DNA of 64,000 bases from Paenibacillus pabuli (GTDB lineage: Bacteria > Bacillota > Bacilli > Paenibacillales > Paenibacillaceae): NCBI RefSeq assembly GCF_039831995.1, contig NZ_JBDOIO010000004.1:1-64000 (forward strand), given 5' to 3'. Both the position numbers and the translations under genes were made by a program. Positions 8,916 to 17,232 of the stretch are shown in pieces; the stretch's first letter is position 1, and each line of letters starts with the position of its first letter. The notes below the pieces were generated by a model, which was given only the letters and a program-made list of their open reading frames with translations, did no database searches and was not told the origin of the DNA.

Positions 8916-10256
8916 ATGGGGAAATATTTTGGTACAGACGGTGTAAGAGGGGTTGCCAATAAAGAGTTAACGGCGGAGCTGGCTTACAGCATCGGTCGAT
9001 GTGGCGGTTACGTGCTTGCTGGTGGCGTGGAGAGACCCAAAGTGGTTATCGGCATGGATACCCGGATCTCGGGACTGATGCTGGAATCTGCGCTGGTTGC
9101 AGGTCTATTGTCCATCGGTGCAGATGTCATTCGTCTAGGCGTCGTATCCACTCCGGGAGTGGCTTATATTACACGTTTGCTTAAAGCAGACGCAGGGGTC
9201 ATGATTTCGGCTTCTCACAATCCGGTAGAGGATAACGGAATCAAGTTTTTTGGCGGGGACGGTTTCAAACTGTCTGATGAGACGGAGAACCGGATCGAAG
9301 AACTGATGGATGCCGAAACGGACCAATTGCCACGTCCTATTGGCGGTGGATTAGGTACCGTAACGGTGGATGAGAAATCTCGCTACAGTTATCTCGAATA
9401 CCTGAAAACAACCGTAACCGAGTCGTTCTCTGGACTTAAAATTGTACTCGACTGTGCAAATGGAGCAGCTTATGAGCTGGCACCTAAATTGTTTGCAGAG
9501 CTTGGGGCGGAAGTCATTGCGATTGGTGCTGAGCCTAATGGCCTGAATATCAATGAGCAATGCGGTTCCACTCACCCGGAGCACCTGAAACAAGAAGTGC
9601 TTAAACATAAAGCGGACCTGGGTCTTGCTTTTGACGGAGATGCCGATCGCCTGATTGCCATTGATGAAACGGGCGCAGAGGTCGATGGAGACTTCATTCT
9701 GTGCATCTGTGGTGATGCGATGAATCGTGCGGGTAAGCTAAAAGACAGTACAGTGGTATCTACCGTTATGAGTAATATTGGATTTTATAAAGCGACGGAG
9801 AAACTTGCACTGAAAACAGCTAAAACGGCTGTGGGCGACCGCTACGTGATGGAGGAGATGCGCCGCGGAGGGTATAATCTGGGTGGCGAGCAATCCGGCC
9901 ATGTTATTTTCCTGGACTACAATACGACTGGAGATGGCATGCTGACCGCCATTCAACTCGTGGATACCCTTAAGGCATCGGGCAAGAAGTTGAGTGATTT
10001 GAAATCACTAATGACTCAATACCCACAGGTGCTGGTCAACGTACGTGTTGAAGACAAGAGCAAATATGAAGGTAATGCTGCAATCGAGCAGGCCATTACT
10101 ACAGTAGAACAACAGCTTGGTGATAATGGGCGTGTCCTTGTTCGTGCGTCTGGTACAGAATCTCTGATCCGTGTTATGGCGGAAGGACCAGATAAAGCTG
10201 AACTTGAGCAGTTCGTATCTCAGATCGCAGACGTTGTGCAAAAAGAACTGGTCTAA
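8916..10256 (+). CDS. glmM: Phosphoglucosamine mutase
   Basis: Converts glucosamine-6-phosphate to glucosamine-1-phosphate for UDP-GlcNAc and peptidoglycan synthesis; cytosolic. The 446-residue protein has all family marks: the N-terminal FGTDGVRG, the active loop SASHNP with phospho-acceptor Ser100, the metal loop FDGDADR near 240, and the C-terminal phosphate-binding [20 protein letters not shown] precedes the ATG. In other Firmicutes GlmM binds and inhibits CdaA; the operon with cdaA-cdaR fits that. Confidence 0.97.
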   Translation: MGKYFGTDGVRGVANKELTAELAYSIGRCGGYVLAGGVERPKVVIGMDTRISGLMLESALVAGLLSIGADVIRLGVVSTPGVAYITRLLKADAGVMISASHNPVEDNGIKFFGGDGFKLSDETENRIEELMDAETDQLPRPIGGGLGTVTVDEKSRYSYLEYLKTTVTESFSGLKIVLDCANGAAYELAPKLFAELGAEVIAIGAEPNGLNINEQCGSTHPEHLKQEVLKHKADLGLAFDGDADRLIAIDETGAEVDGDFILCICGDAMNRAGKLKDSTVVSTVMSNIGFYKATEKLALKTAKTAVGDRYVMEEMRRGGYNLGGEQSGHVIFLDYNTTGDGMLTAIQLVDTLKASGKKLSDLKSLMTQYPQVLVNVRVEDKSKYEGNAAIEQAITTVEQQLGDNGRVLVRASGTESLIRVMAEGPDKAELEQFVSQIADVVQKELV

Positions 10257-10352
10257 CTCCTTAGATATACATTTTGTGTACACATTCCCACTGTAGGGAT
10301 ACCGTCATACAATGTTATAATAAAGGGTACATGCTTGAATCTAGACAAAAAT

Positions 10353-10406
10353 CCCACGTCCCGATGGATAAGACCAAAGGTCTGATTATCCGGTCGGGAT
10401 TGTGGG
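10353..10406 (-). terminator. Long hairpin between glmM and the glmS leader
   Basis: A long interrupted stem: CCCAC, CCCGA, GGATAA and GACC pair with GGTC, TTATCC, TCGGG and GTGGG. A T-run (ATTTTTG) follows only on the minus strand, so as a terminator it faces left, where no minus-strand gene is seen. On the plus strand it may still slow readthrough from glmM. Confidence 0.5.
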
Positions 10407-10442
10407 TAAATATGCTGATTTGGTCACAGGTACTTTGCTCCA

Positions 10443-10471
10443 TTGCAAAATGAACCTGACCTGCATATAAT
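10443..10471 (+). promoter_or_regulatory. Sigma-A type promoter of glmS
   Basis: TTGCAA (10443-10448), 17 bases, TATAAT (10466-10471). It lies about 45 bases before the ribozyme and is the best promoter in the gap. Confidence 0.75.
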
Positions 10472-10515
10472 GAGTGGAGTCGTCATTCAGACACAGAAAG
10501 TGAGGATCGTAAGGT

Positions 10516-10752
10516 ATTAGTTACACAAGCGCCAGAGCTTGAAGTTGCGCGGGAAGGATTCTGAAGCGGTATGGATCTTGGAGTTCAAAATTCGCTGATC
10601 AGAATCGACGGCAATCAAGCTGACGAGGTGGAGGTGTTCGGATTGTTCGGCGGGGACCTCCCGGTGATGCACCATAGCCGTAAACCGGATTGCGGAAAAT
10701 GGATGGGTGACTGTCCACACAACGCGCCGGTAGGTGCAAGAGTTAACTAAAA
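10516..10752 (+). ncRNA. glmS ribozyme (GlcN6P-activated self-cleaving riboswitch)
   Basis: A leader RNA that cuts itself when glucosamine-6-phosphate binds, exposing glmS mRNA to decay. Seen: the cleavage-site motif AAGCGCCAGAGCTT with the expected cut between 10528 and 10529, the conserved core GACGAGGTGGAGG (about 10623-10635), TTCGGCGG..ACCTCCCGG (about 10646-10666), and a downstream GGGTGACTGTCCAC element. The order and wording match the known class. The insert between the cleavage motif and the GACGAGG core is rather long, with an extra stem likely. glmS starts about 245 bases further on. Confidence 0.93.
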
Positions 10753-10757
10753 TTCAA

Positions 10758-10815
10758 ATGAATGTGCGCGAAGAGCATAATGGATGCGCGGAGCGGAAAA
10801 ATGATGTACATTCAT
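10758..10815 (+). other. Stem-loop between ribozyme and glmS
   Basis: Eight-base arms ATGAATGT (10758-10765) and ACATTCAT (10808-10815) with inner GCGCG/CGCG pairing. It lies in the untranslated leader downstream of the ribozyme. Its role is unknown. Confidence 0.45.
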
Positions 10816-10997
10816 GATTGCATTTATAACATCTTATGATGACTGAGGAGCGGCAAGAGGCCGGTCTGATCATTGATAATTGAATAGGTAACAGGTATTC
10901 ATGATACGTTTAGGCAATCATTCATTTTTTCGATATGCCGCGACAGCCGGTTTCTCTTCGTGACACAGTATTCATATACAAACGGAGGAACTAAACT

Positions 10998-12830
10998 ATG
11001 TGCGGTATTGTTGGATATATTGGTAATAAGAACACTCAATCGGTATTGATCGAAGGATTGAAAAAGCTCGAGTATCGTGGTTATGACTCTGCAGGTATTG
11101 CCGTATTTACACCAGAAGGTCTGCAAATTACGAAAGCTCTGGGCCGCCTTGCGAACCTTGAAGCTAAGCTGGATGGTGCACCACTGGTAGGTAATGCCGG
11201 TATCGGTCACACGCGTTGGGCAACACATGGTAAGCCTTCGGATGAGAACTCCCATCCACATACAGATGAGAGCCAAAAGTTCTCTGTGGTTCACAACGGA
11301 ATTATCGAGAACTATCTGGAGCTGAAGGATGAACTGATCGCTCAAGGTCACACGTTTACTTCCGAGACGGATACTGAAGTCATCTCTCACCTGATTGCAC
11401 GTGAATACGATGGAGATATCGTTAAAGCCGTGCAAAAAGTAATCACGCTTATGCGTGGTGCATTCGCACTGGGTGTACTGACAGAGTATGAGCCTGAGAA
11501 ACTCGTAGCTGTGCGTCAAGCGAGTCCACTGATCATCGGTATTGGTGAAGGCGAGAACTTTATCGGTTCCGATATCCCGGCCATTCTGGAACACACACGT
11601 AACGTGTATATCCTGAATGACGGTGAAATGGCTGTTTTGACACATGATGCTGTCGAATTGATGACAATTGAGGGTAATTTTATTTCTCGGGAAATGATTC
11701 ATGTCGATTGGGATGCTGTAACCGCAGAAAAAGGCGGATTTGAGCACTTCATGTTGAAAGAAATTCATGAGCAACCAAAAGCATACCGTGATACCATGCT
11801 GGGCCGCATCGACAATGAAGCTAAAAAAGTTCAACTTCCTGAGTTGAAAATGACTGAAGAACAAATTAAAAATATTCGTAACGTTCAAATCATCGCATGT
11901 GGTACAGCGTATCATGCAGGTCTGGTTGGACGTACAGTAATTGAGCAATTGGTACGTATTCCGGTTGAAACAGATGTTGCTTCTGAGTACCGCTATCGTT
12001 CCCCAATCGTGGGTAAAGATACACTCGTTATCGTCGTGAGCCAATCCGGTGAAACTGCGGATACGCTTGCTGCACTGCGCGAAGCACAATCCAATGGTGC
12101 ACACGTACTGGCCATTACAAACGTTGTGGGCAGCTCCATTGCACGTGATGCAGACGATGTGATTGCAACATTGGCAGGACCGGAAATCGCAGTTGCTTCC
12201 ACCAAAGCATACACTTCACAGTTGATTGCATTCAACCTGCTTGGTCTGTACCTTGCACAAGTGCGCGGTACACAAACTGCAGAAGAGATTGCACACACCT
12301 TGGCAGCAATGCAAGCTTTGCCAGAGCAAGTGGAATCCATGCTGGAGCAAGCGGATGCGATCAAAGGATATGCAGAGCAAATCTCCAAACATCAACATCT
12401 CTTCTTCATCGGCCGCGGTCTCGATTATGCGGTAGCTCAAGAGGGCTCGTTGAAACTGAAAGAGATCTCTTACATCCACTCTGAAGCATACGCTGCAGGT
12501 GAGTTGAAACACGGTACACTTGCCTTGATCGAAGACGGTATTCCTGTTATTGCCCTGGCAACACAAGAGAACGTACTCGAGAAAACAGTGAGCAACATCA
12601 AGGAAGTAAAAGCACGTGGTGCGGATGTACTGGCAATTACGTACGAAGAGCACGTAGCAAGTCTGCTGAAATCCGTAGACCAAGCGTTTGCAATTCCTAA
12701 GACGCTGCCACTGCTCAGCCCGGCTCTGTCCGTGGTTGCCCTGCAATTGCTGGCATACTACGCTTCCCTGGCACTGGGTCACGATGTGGATAAACCACGT
12801 AACCTGGCGAAAAGCGTAACGGTTGAGTAA
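10998..12830 (+). CDS. glmS: Glutamine-fructose-6-phosphate aminotransferase (isomerizing)
   Basis: Makes glucosamine-6-phosphate from fructose-6-phosphate and glutamine, the first committed step to UDP-GlcNAc; cytosolic. The 610-residue protein has the class II glutamine amidotransferase domain with nucleophile Cys2 (MCGIVGYIG), then two SIS domains (CGTAYHAG and SQSGETADT near 300-350; FIGRGLDYAVAQEGSLKLKE near 470) and the conserved C-terminal KSVTVE. The start is fixed by CGGAGGA and the Cys2 requirement. Control is by the ribozyme in its leader. It is the last gene of the envelope block and ends at a strong terminator. Confidence 0.98.
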   Translation: MCGIVGYIGNKNTQSVLIEGLKKLEYRGYDSAGIAVFTPEGLQITKALGRLANLEAKLDGAPLVGNAGIGHTRWATHGKPSDENSHPHTDESQKFSVVHNGIIENYLELKDELIAQGHTFTSETDTEVISHLIAREYDGDIVKAVQKVITLMRGAFALGVLTEYEPEKLVAVRQASPLIIGIGEGENFIGSDIPAILEHTRNVYILNDGEMAVLTHDAVELMTIEGNFISREMIHVDWDAVTAEKGGFEHFMLKEIHEQPKAYRDTMLGRIDNEAKKVQLPELKMTEEQIKNIRNVQIIACGTAYHAGLVGRTVIEQLVRIPVETDVASEYRYRSPIVGKDTLVIVVSQSGETADTLAALREAQSNGAHVLAITNVVGSSIARDADDVIATLAGPEIAVASTKAYTSQLIAFNLLGLYLAQVRGTQTAEEIAHTLAAMQALPEQVESMLEQADAIKGYAEQISKHQHLFFIGRGLDYAVAQEGSLKLKEISYIHSEAYAAGELKHGTLALIEDGIPVIALATQENVLEKTVSNIKEVKARGADVLAITYEEHVASLLKSVDQAFAIPKTLPLLSPALSVVALQLLAYYASLALGHDVDKPRNLAKSVTVE

Positions 12831-12916
12831 GGTTAGACTGTTCAATTTCTCAACGGTTGATAAGAATAATAACGTAGTTGGATGTAACAAAATCCTTTAC
12901 AAATAAGTAGTTATTC

Positions 12917-12954
12917 AAAAAAGATGATATGACCAAGTCATATCATCTTTTTTT
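12917..12954 (+). terminator. glmS terminator
   Basis: Stem AAAAGATGATATGAC / GTCATATCATCTTTT with a short loop and a seven-T run. Confidence 0.92.
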
Positions 12955-13039
12955 GTTATCCAGTATACTGAACATAAGAATTTTTCATCATCCATTTATC
13001 TAAGTAGAATAACCATATTGCAAAATGAAAGAGGTAAAA

Positions 13040-13561
13040 ATGATGGAGACGTGTGCAGATGTATTGATCGTGATCGATCTACAAAATGGCGTATGTTATG
13101 ATGGAAATCATTTATTTGATTTGAATAATTTACTCAATAGAGTAAATAGAAGAATTGCTTTGTATAGAGAACTACATAAACCAATCATTTTTGTTCAACA
13201 CTGTGATGAGGAATTAGTACCTGGAGAAGAATCATGGGCTATACATGCCGATCTAGATGTTCAAGAGCAAGATTCTTTTGTGCGGAAAATACATGCGAAT
13301 TCGTTTTACGAAACAAACTTGAAAAGTCTTTTGGACCAATTAGATGTGCATCGTATCGAGTTTTGTGGTGCTCAAACAGAATACTGTATGGATGCTACAA
13401 TTAAATTTGCTCATGGATTGGGATACGACAACTATATGATACAGAATGGAACCTCTACTTTAGATAATCCATGGATGTCTGCAAAAGAGACGATTTCCTT
13501 TTATGAACATATATGGAACCAAAGATTTTTGAAATGGATAGAGATAGATGGTGAATCGTAG
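13040..13561 (+). CDS. Isochorismatase-family cysteine hydrolase
   Basis: A probable amidase or nicotinamidase-like hydrolase; the substrate cannot be told. The 173-residue protein has the family triad Asp13 (VIDLQNG), Lys83 (VRKIHANSF) and Cys116 (AQTEYCMD). The ATG at 13040 (or the one at 13043) is preferred because the AAGAGG site lies inside the longer frame that opens at 13025. Codon use is clearly more AT-rich than glmS next door, which hints at a different origin. It stands alone between two terminators, with no regulator beside it. Confidence 0.85.
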   Translation: MMETCADVLIVIDLQNGVCYDGNHLFDLNNLLNRVNRRIALYRELHKPIIFVQHCDEELVPGEESWAIHADLDVQEQDSFVRKIHANSFYETNLKSLLDQLDVHRIEFCGAQTEYCMDATIKFAHGLGYDNYMIQNGTSTLDNPWMSAKETISFYEHIWNQRFLKWIEIDGES

Positions 13562-13655
13562 AAAAATGAATATTCTAAACTCACCAAATGAGGATTCCTC
13601 AGCTAAAACTAAACATCTGTATCTTAATAACAATAAAATTGAAGGCATGTAGAAG

Positions 13656-13697
13656 AGGGTCCTGATGACATACAATACTGTCATAGGACCCTTTTTG
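13656..13697 (+). terminator. Terminator after the cysteine hydrolase
   Basis: Stem AGGGTCCTGATGACA / TGTCATAGGACCCT followed by TTTTTG. Confidence 0.9.
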
Positions 13698-13850
13698 TTC
13701 TTAAATAAAAGGACGCTTTATCTGTTTTCTCTTCTAACATCAGTATATGCTTCTTTAGATAAGAAGCTCTGACTGACTTGCCAAGCTTGAGATAAACGAA
13801 CTAGCTATGCAGAGATATTCCTTCTGTCACTCTAATGAAATAACTTTTTA

Positions 13851-14501
13851 TTATGCCCAAGTTGCAATCGTATCGACTGGGAGACGATAGGAAGGATAGC
13901 CCTCCTTGGCAGCCTTGCCTATTGAGATCAACATCACGGGTTGGAAACGCCCTTTGTCCAAGCCGAAGACCTCGGCGATCCGGTCTTTATCATAACCGGC
14001 CATCGGATTGGTATCATATCCGTGGGCACGGGCAACAAGCATGAGTTGCATACAAATGAGGCCTGAGTCAATGAGGTTCATATCACGCAGTTCGGATGCG
14101 TTCATGTTCGCATAATAAGGTTTTACCTGCTGCATCTGCATATCCATGATGTCTTGTGGCATGTATCCAAGCTCCACTGACTTGCTGAAGATCTCTTCCA
14201 TGTAATCAATGTTGTTGGCATCGTAAAATACGGCAATGACAGCCGAAGACGTTAGTGCCTGTGTCTGGTTAAAAGAGGCCAGTGGTGCAAGCTTCTCTTT
14301 GCCTTCAGCACTGTCGATGATAAGAAAACGCCACGGCTGCATGTTAATCGCCGAAGGGGCACGTGAAGCTTTCGCCAGTATTTCGGTCATCTCCTCGCGG
14401 CTGATTTTCACTTCAGGGTCGTAGGCTTTAACGGAATGGCGCTCCAGGACGATGTTATCGAAATCATTTGTTTTGTTGAATTGGCCGGTAATTGTATTCA
14501 T
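13851..14501 (-). CDS. Nitroreductase-family FMN oxidoreductase (MerR-linked)
   Basis: NAD(P)H-dependent flavin reductase of nitro, quinone or enone compounds; the physiological substrate is unknown. The 216-residue form starts at the ATG at 14501, behind GAGGAGA; the frame is open 63 bases further without a ribosome site. The family N-terminal ERHSVKAYDP (FMN phosphate contact), SRAPSAINMQPW (flavin pocket) and C-terminal PVMLISIGKA are visible. It is divergent from a MerR regulator with a MerR-type promoter/operator in the gap, so expression is probably switched by that regulator. A second nitroreductase lies at 62209-62844. Confidence 0.9.
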   Translation of the reverse strand: MNTITGQFNKTNDFDNIVLERHSVKAYDPEVKISREEMTEILAKASRAPSAINMQPWRFLIIDSAEGKEKLAPLASFNQTQALTSSAVIAVFYDANNIDYMEEIFSKSVELGYMPQDIMDMQMQQVKPYYANMNASELRDMNLIDSGLICMQLMLVARAHGYDTNPMAGYDKDRIAEVFGLDKGRFQPVMLISIGKAAKEGYPSYRLPVDTIATWA

Positions 14502-14576
14502 ATCGAAATCTCTCCTCATATCTAATATTGGTGAGAGAGGGGTATCGGTTATATCTCCATCCATCTCACTATGAGG

Positions 14577-14607
14577 ATTCTAAACTATGAAGTACACTTT
14601 ATAGCAA
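14577..14607 (-). promoter_or_regulatory. MerR-type promoter with 19-bp spacer and palindrome
   Basis: On the minus strand TTGCTA (14607-14602) and TAGAAT (14582-14577) are separated by 19 bases. A near-perfect dyad CTAT-n-AAGT-nn-ACTT-n-ATAG (14585-14604) fills the spacer. This is the arrangement of MerR-activated promoters and drives the nitroreductase gene. Confidence 0.7.
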
Positions 14608-14630
14608 GAGCACGAAGAGGGGCGATCCAT

Positions 14631-15011
14631 GTGAAGATAAGTGAAGTAGCCAAACGAGTAAACCTCCCTATATCAACGATCCGTTACTATGAGAAAATAG
14701 GTATTATCACGGATGAGCATGTTCTGAGAGACCAGAATAACTATCGGATTTATGATTCTGGTATCGTTCAGCATCTGGAAGTGGTTAAGCATAGCTTAGC
14801 TGTTGGCTTTACAATTCAGGATATTCAATCCATGATCTCCAAAAACGGATTTTCGCGAAATGAACAAAGAAGCATTATCCAGGATAAGATATCCGAAATT
14901 GAAGAAGCTCAGAAGAAGCTTGAACATGCGAAACAAGATCTTTACGACATCCTTCATACGGATATTACATGTGAGGATGGATTTGGAAAGCATCAAACCG
15001 GTTCAAATTAA
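14631..15011 (+). CDS. MerR-family transcriptional regulator
   Basis: A 126-residue DNA-binding protein with an N-terminal winged helix-turn-helix (VKISEVAKRVNLPISTIRYYEKIGII) and a C-terminal coiled-coil dimerisation helix (about 78-112). No effector domain or metal-binding Cys cluster follows; there is one Cys near the end. GTG at 14631 is chosen for the AGAGGGG site eight bases upstream; the open frame reaches back to 14571. It is divergent from the nitroreductase, which is its most likely target. Its 3' end overlaps the convergent YafY-type gene by four bases. Confidence 0.88.
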   Translation: MKISEVAKRVNLPISTIRYYEKIGIITDEHVLRDQNNYRIYDSGIVQHLEVVKHSLAVGFTIQDIQSMISKNGFSRNEQRSIIQDKISEIEEAQKKLEHAKQDLYDILHTDITCEDGFGKHQTGSN

Positions 15012-16024
15012 ACATGCTCCAGTAAATCCAGATAATATTGTCTCAGGGCTTCCTTCAAGCTGGCTGGCTTCATGATCTGAATGGACTTACCATAGCCTGC
15101 AAGGTATCGAACGATAAAATCAAGCTCAAGGGGTTCATACGAACCAACAAGATAGGTCTGTTCCGCGTACACTTCAAGTTTCATGGATGGAAAGTGTTCC
15201 TGCTGAAAAAGATCCATTCCTGCTTCGTCGATCCGGCATTGAAAGGGAATGGCTTGTTCTGATGACTTCCAGAGCGAATGGGCATCCTGGAGCGTAAGCT
15301 CCTTGATATGCACCAAGGGTTCAATATCTGTCACTTCGGCTGAATTAATCCGGTCGCAGCGGAACACACGATATGCCTGCTTATTAAGATCATAGGCCTG
15401 GCAATACCAGTAGCCTTTCATCGCATAGAGGGCGATCGGTTGGATGGTACGAGAATTGGAGTAGGTTGTACAAGATGATGTATCCGAATGTTCTGGATCA
15501 GGAAGGTTTGCAGAAGACGGTCTTGTATCAGTAGATCTCCGCTGATCAGGATACGTAATCTGGATCACTATATTCTGAACAGCAGCCATCAACAGAAACT
15601 CCAAATGCGCACTATCGCGGATCTGTTCCGTATGTCGGAAGGAAACCCGGTTTTGGATGTTCTCAATATCCTGTCGCTGCTTGTCGGATAACGAACTCAT
15701 GAATTTTTCGTGAATCGTACGGAACGTAGCCTGAAAGGGTAAGCTCGAAAAACTCCGAAGGGCCTGCATGGCAAAATAAAGGGCATGAAGCTCACCCGTA
15801 TTAAACGAAATGGGAGGCAGCTGCATCTGTTGAAGCAGACGATAACCGCCGTACCTGCCATACTCGGCGTAGATGGGTGCACCGAGCTCTTCCAATGAGG
15901 CGATATCTCTTAACGCGGTTCGCTTGGAGATCTGGAACTCCTGCATGAGATCCTGCAGGGTAAACTGTTGTTTTTGATTAATAAAGCGCAGCATCTGATT
16001 CATGCGTTCTGATTTTTTCATCAT
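15008..16024 (-). CDS. YafY/WYL-domain transcriptional regulator
   Basis: A 338-residue regulator with an N-terminal DeoR-like helix-turn-helix (about 1-60; FTLQDLMQEFQISKRTALRDI) and a central-to-C-terminal WYL domain (the GYWYCQAYD motif near 210, then a WCX-like tail). WYL proteins sense small molecules or nucleic-acid ligands. It is divergent from a VOC protein gene, with a perfect GGTGCCA/TGGCACC palindrome in its leader. An AAAGG site precedes the tandem ATGs at 16024/16021. An insert of polar residues lies at about 160-190. Confidence 0.88.
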   Translation of the reverse strand: MMKKSERMNQMLRFINQKQQFTLQDLMQEFQISKRTALRDIASLEELGAPIYAEYGRYGGYRLLQQMQLPPISFNTGELHALYFAMQALRSFSSLPFQATFRTIHEKFMSSLSDKQRQDIENIQNRVSFRHTEQIRDSAHLEFLLMAAVQNIVIQITYPDQRRSTDTRPSSANLPDPEHSDTSSCTTYSNSRTIQPIALYAMKGYWYCQAYDLNKQAYRVFRCDRINSAEVTDIEPLVHIKELTLQDAHSLWKSSEQAIPFQCRIDEAGMDLFQQEHFPSMKLEVYAEQTYLVGSYEPLELDFIVRYLAGYGKSIQIMKPASLKEALRQYYLDLLEHV

Positions 16025-16038
16025 AAAAACCTTTCAAT

Positions 16039-16057
16039 GGTGCCATGTATTGGCACC
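16039..16057. promoter_or_regulatory. Palindrome in the yafY-like/VOC gap
   Basis: GGTGCCA-TGTAT-TGGCACC, perfect seven-base arms. It lies about 15 bases before the regulator start and 55 before the VOC gene, a likely operator for the YafY-type protein. Confidence 0.6.
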
Positions 16058-16111
16058 TTTTATTGTTATGATGATAAGTGTAATCCAATCGAATCAGGGA
16101 GGCAAACGATA

Positions 16112-16555
16112 ATGAATTTTGAAGTGATTCCATTTTTGTCGATGAACGGAGATGCGGCAGCAGCCATCGCTTTTTACGAGAAGGTTTTGGGGGCCAAAGT
16201 GCTTTTTAAGAAAAGTTATAAAGAGATGAAAGAAATGAATCCGGGCTTCGAATACCCTGCTGGTCAAGATGAGTATATTACGCATTCGGTGCTGGAGATT
16301 GGGGTGAACAAAATCATGATTGCGGAGGAGGCAATGGATCCGGAGAGACCGTGGCAATTGGGAAACAGTACGTCACTATGCATCCAATCCAAGGATAAAA
16401 GTACAATGGATCAACTGTATGCCTCTCTTGTACAACATGAGAACGTGAAGGTGCTGGTACCTTACGAACAAAACGAATTTAGTCCGGGTTATGGCATTGT
16501 GCGTGATCCGTTCGGAATTGCGATTCAGCTCTGTGTGACCGTGCACGATTTCTAA
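16112..16555 (+). CDS. VOC-superfamily (PhnB/glyoxalase-like) protein
   Basis: A 147-residue vicinal-oxygen-chelate fold protein with two beta-alpha-beta halves: the N-terminal PFLSMNGDAAAAIAFYEKVLGA and the C-terminal YGIVRDPFGIAIQLCV. Members include fosfomycin/bleomycin resistance proteins and PhnB-like proteins of unknown function, and a substrate cannot be assigned. The ATG at 16112 follows AGGGAGG; the open frame from 16037 includes that site and is discarded. It is the likely target of the divergent YafY-type regulator. Confidence 0.88.
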   Translation: MNFEVIPFLSMNGDAAAAIAFYEKVLGAKVLFKKSYKEMKEMNPGFEYPAGQDEYITHSVLEIGVNKIMIAEEAMDPERPWQLGNSTSLCIQSKDKSTMDQLYASLVQHENVKVLVPYEQNEFSPGYGIVRDPFGIAIQLCVTVHDF

Positions 16556-16611
16556 AAAATTCAAGGACGCGGGCCACTCGCCCGGTTCAATAAAACGTAA
16601 TCCCAAGCATC

Positions 16612-16660
16612 AAAAAAAGAAGAGCCATTGATAGCCATACCAATGTGCTCTTCTTTCTTT
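16612..16660 (-). terminator. Terminator of the YdcZ-type transporter pair
   Basis: Stem AAAGAAGAGC / GCTCTTCTTT with an inner CATTG/CAATG pair. On the minus strand it runs into seven T's. It may serve both the minus-strand transporter operon and the VOC gene. Confidence 0.8.
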
Positions 16661-16743
16661 GTTTTCCAAATAAAACTGTTCCCACAATCTGAAGATAGCC
16701 TGATCACACGGGATCCAGAAGTCTGTACCTTCTTTTTACTCAT

Positions 16744-17220
16744 TTACCTTGTAAGCTTTACTGCTTGAACTTCATCATTTTTTTCACTGAAAATCAGAGC
16801 GAGTGCAGCTAACATCAGCAAGAGGGATACAGCCCGCTGCCAGGAAAATTCAATCAGCTCACTGCCGAATAGCCCCGTTGCATCGATAATAAAACCCGCA
16901 ACAATCTGACCCACAATTGCCGTAAGGTTGGCAGGCGTTACACCCAATTTATTAACAACAAAAGTAGACAGGAACAGATATCCAAAACCCATGAATACAG
17001 CAGAGAGCTGCAATTTGGGTGCATGAAGCAAGTCGAGCAGGTGCCCACTGCCAAAAAAATTAACCAGTATGGCCAGAATCAGCGTACCTGACGCAAATGT
17101 GAAAAATACCGTCTCCAGCAGACCGATATTACGGCTAATGGTGCCATTAATGGAGGACTGTGCACTAAGCACGGCTCCACCAATCAAAGTAACGATAACA
17201 ATCAATAAACCTGTGCCCAT
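16744..17220 (-). CDS. YdcZ-type (DUF606, half-size DMT) membrane transporter, copy 2
   Basis: A 158-residue protein with five predicted transmembrane helices and the family pattern of the DMT superfamily half-transporters (GAVLSAQSSINGTI near the N-terminus, GQIVAGFIIDATGLFG in the middle). AAAGGAGG stands before the ATG. It lies 12 bases after an upstream paralogue of the same type, so the two halves probably form a heterodimer of antiparallel or parallel subunits, as inferred for other paired small DMT proteins. The substrate is unknown. Confidence 0.85.
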   Translation of the reverse strand: MGTGLLIVIVTLIGGAVLSAQSSINGTISRNIGLLETVFFTFASGTLILAILVNFFGSGHLLDLLHAPKLQLSAVFMGFGYLFLSTFVVNKLGVTPANLTAIVGQIVAGFIIDATGLFGSELIEFSWQRAVSLLLMLAALALIFSEKNDEVQAVKLTR

Positions 17221-17232
17221 GGTAATCCTCCT

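Noticed and set aside
10899..12104. 401-residue minus-strand open frame across the 5' part of glmS
   Set aside because: It is antisense to an intact, motif-complete glmS gene; the translation is Cys/His/Phe-rich with no family features and no ribosome site.
16561..16743. 60-residue minus-strand ORF starting right after the YdcZ-type stop codon
   Set aside because: It runs straight through the terminator hairpin at 16612-16660 and shows no family features.
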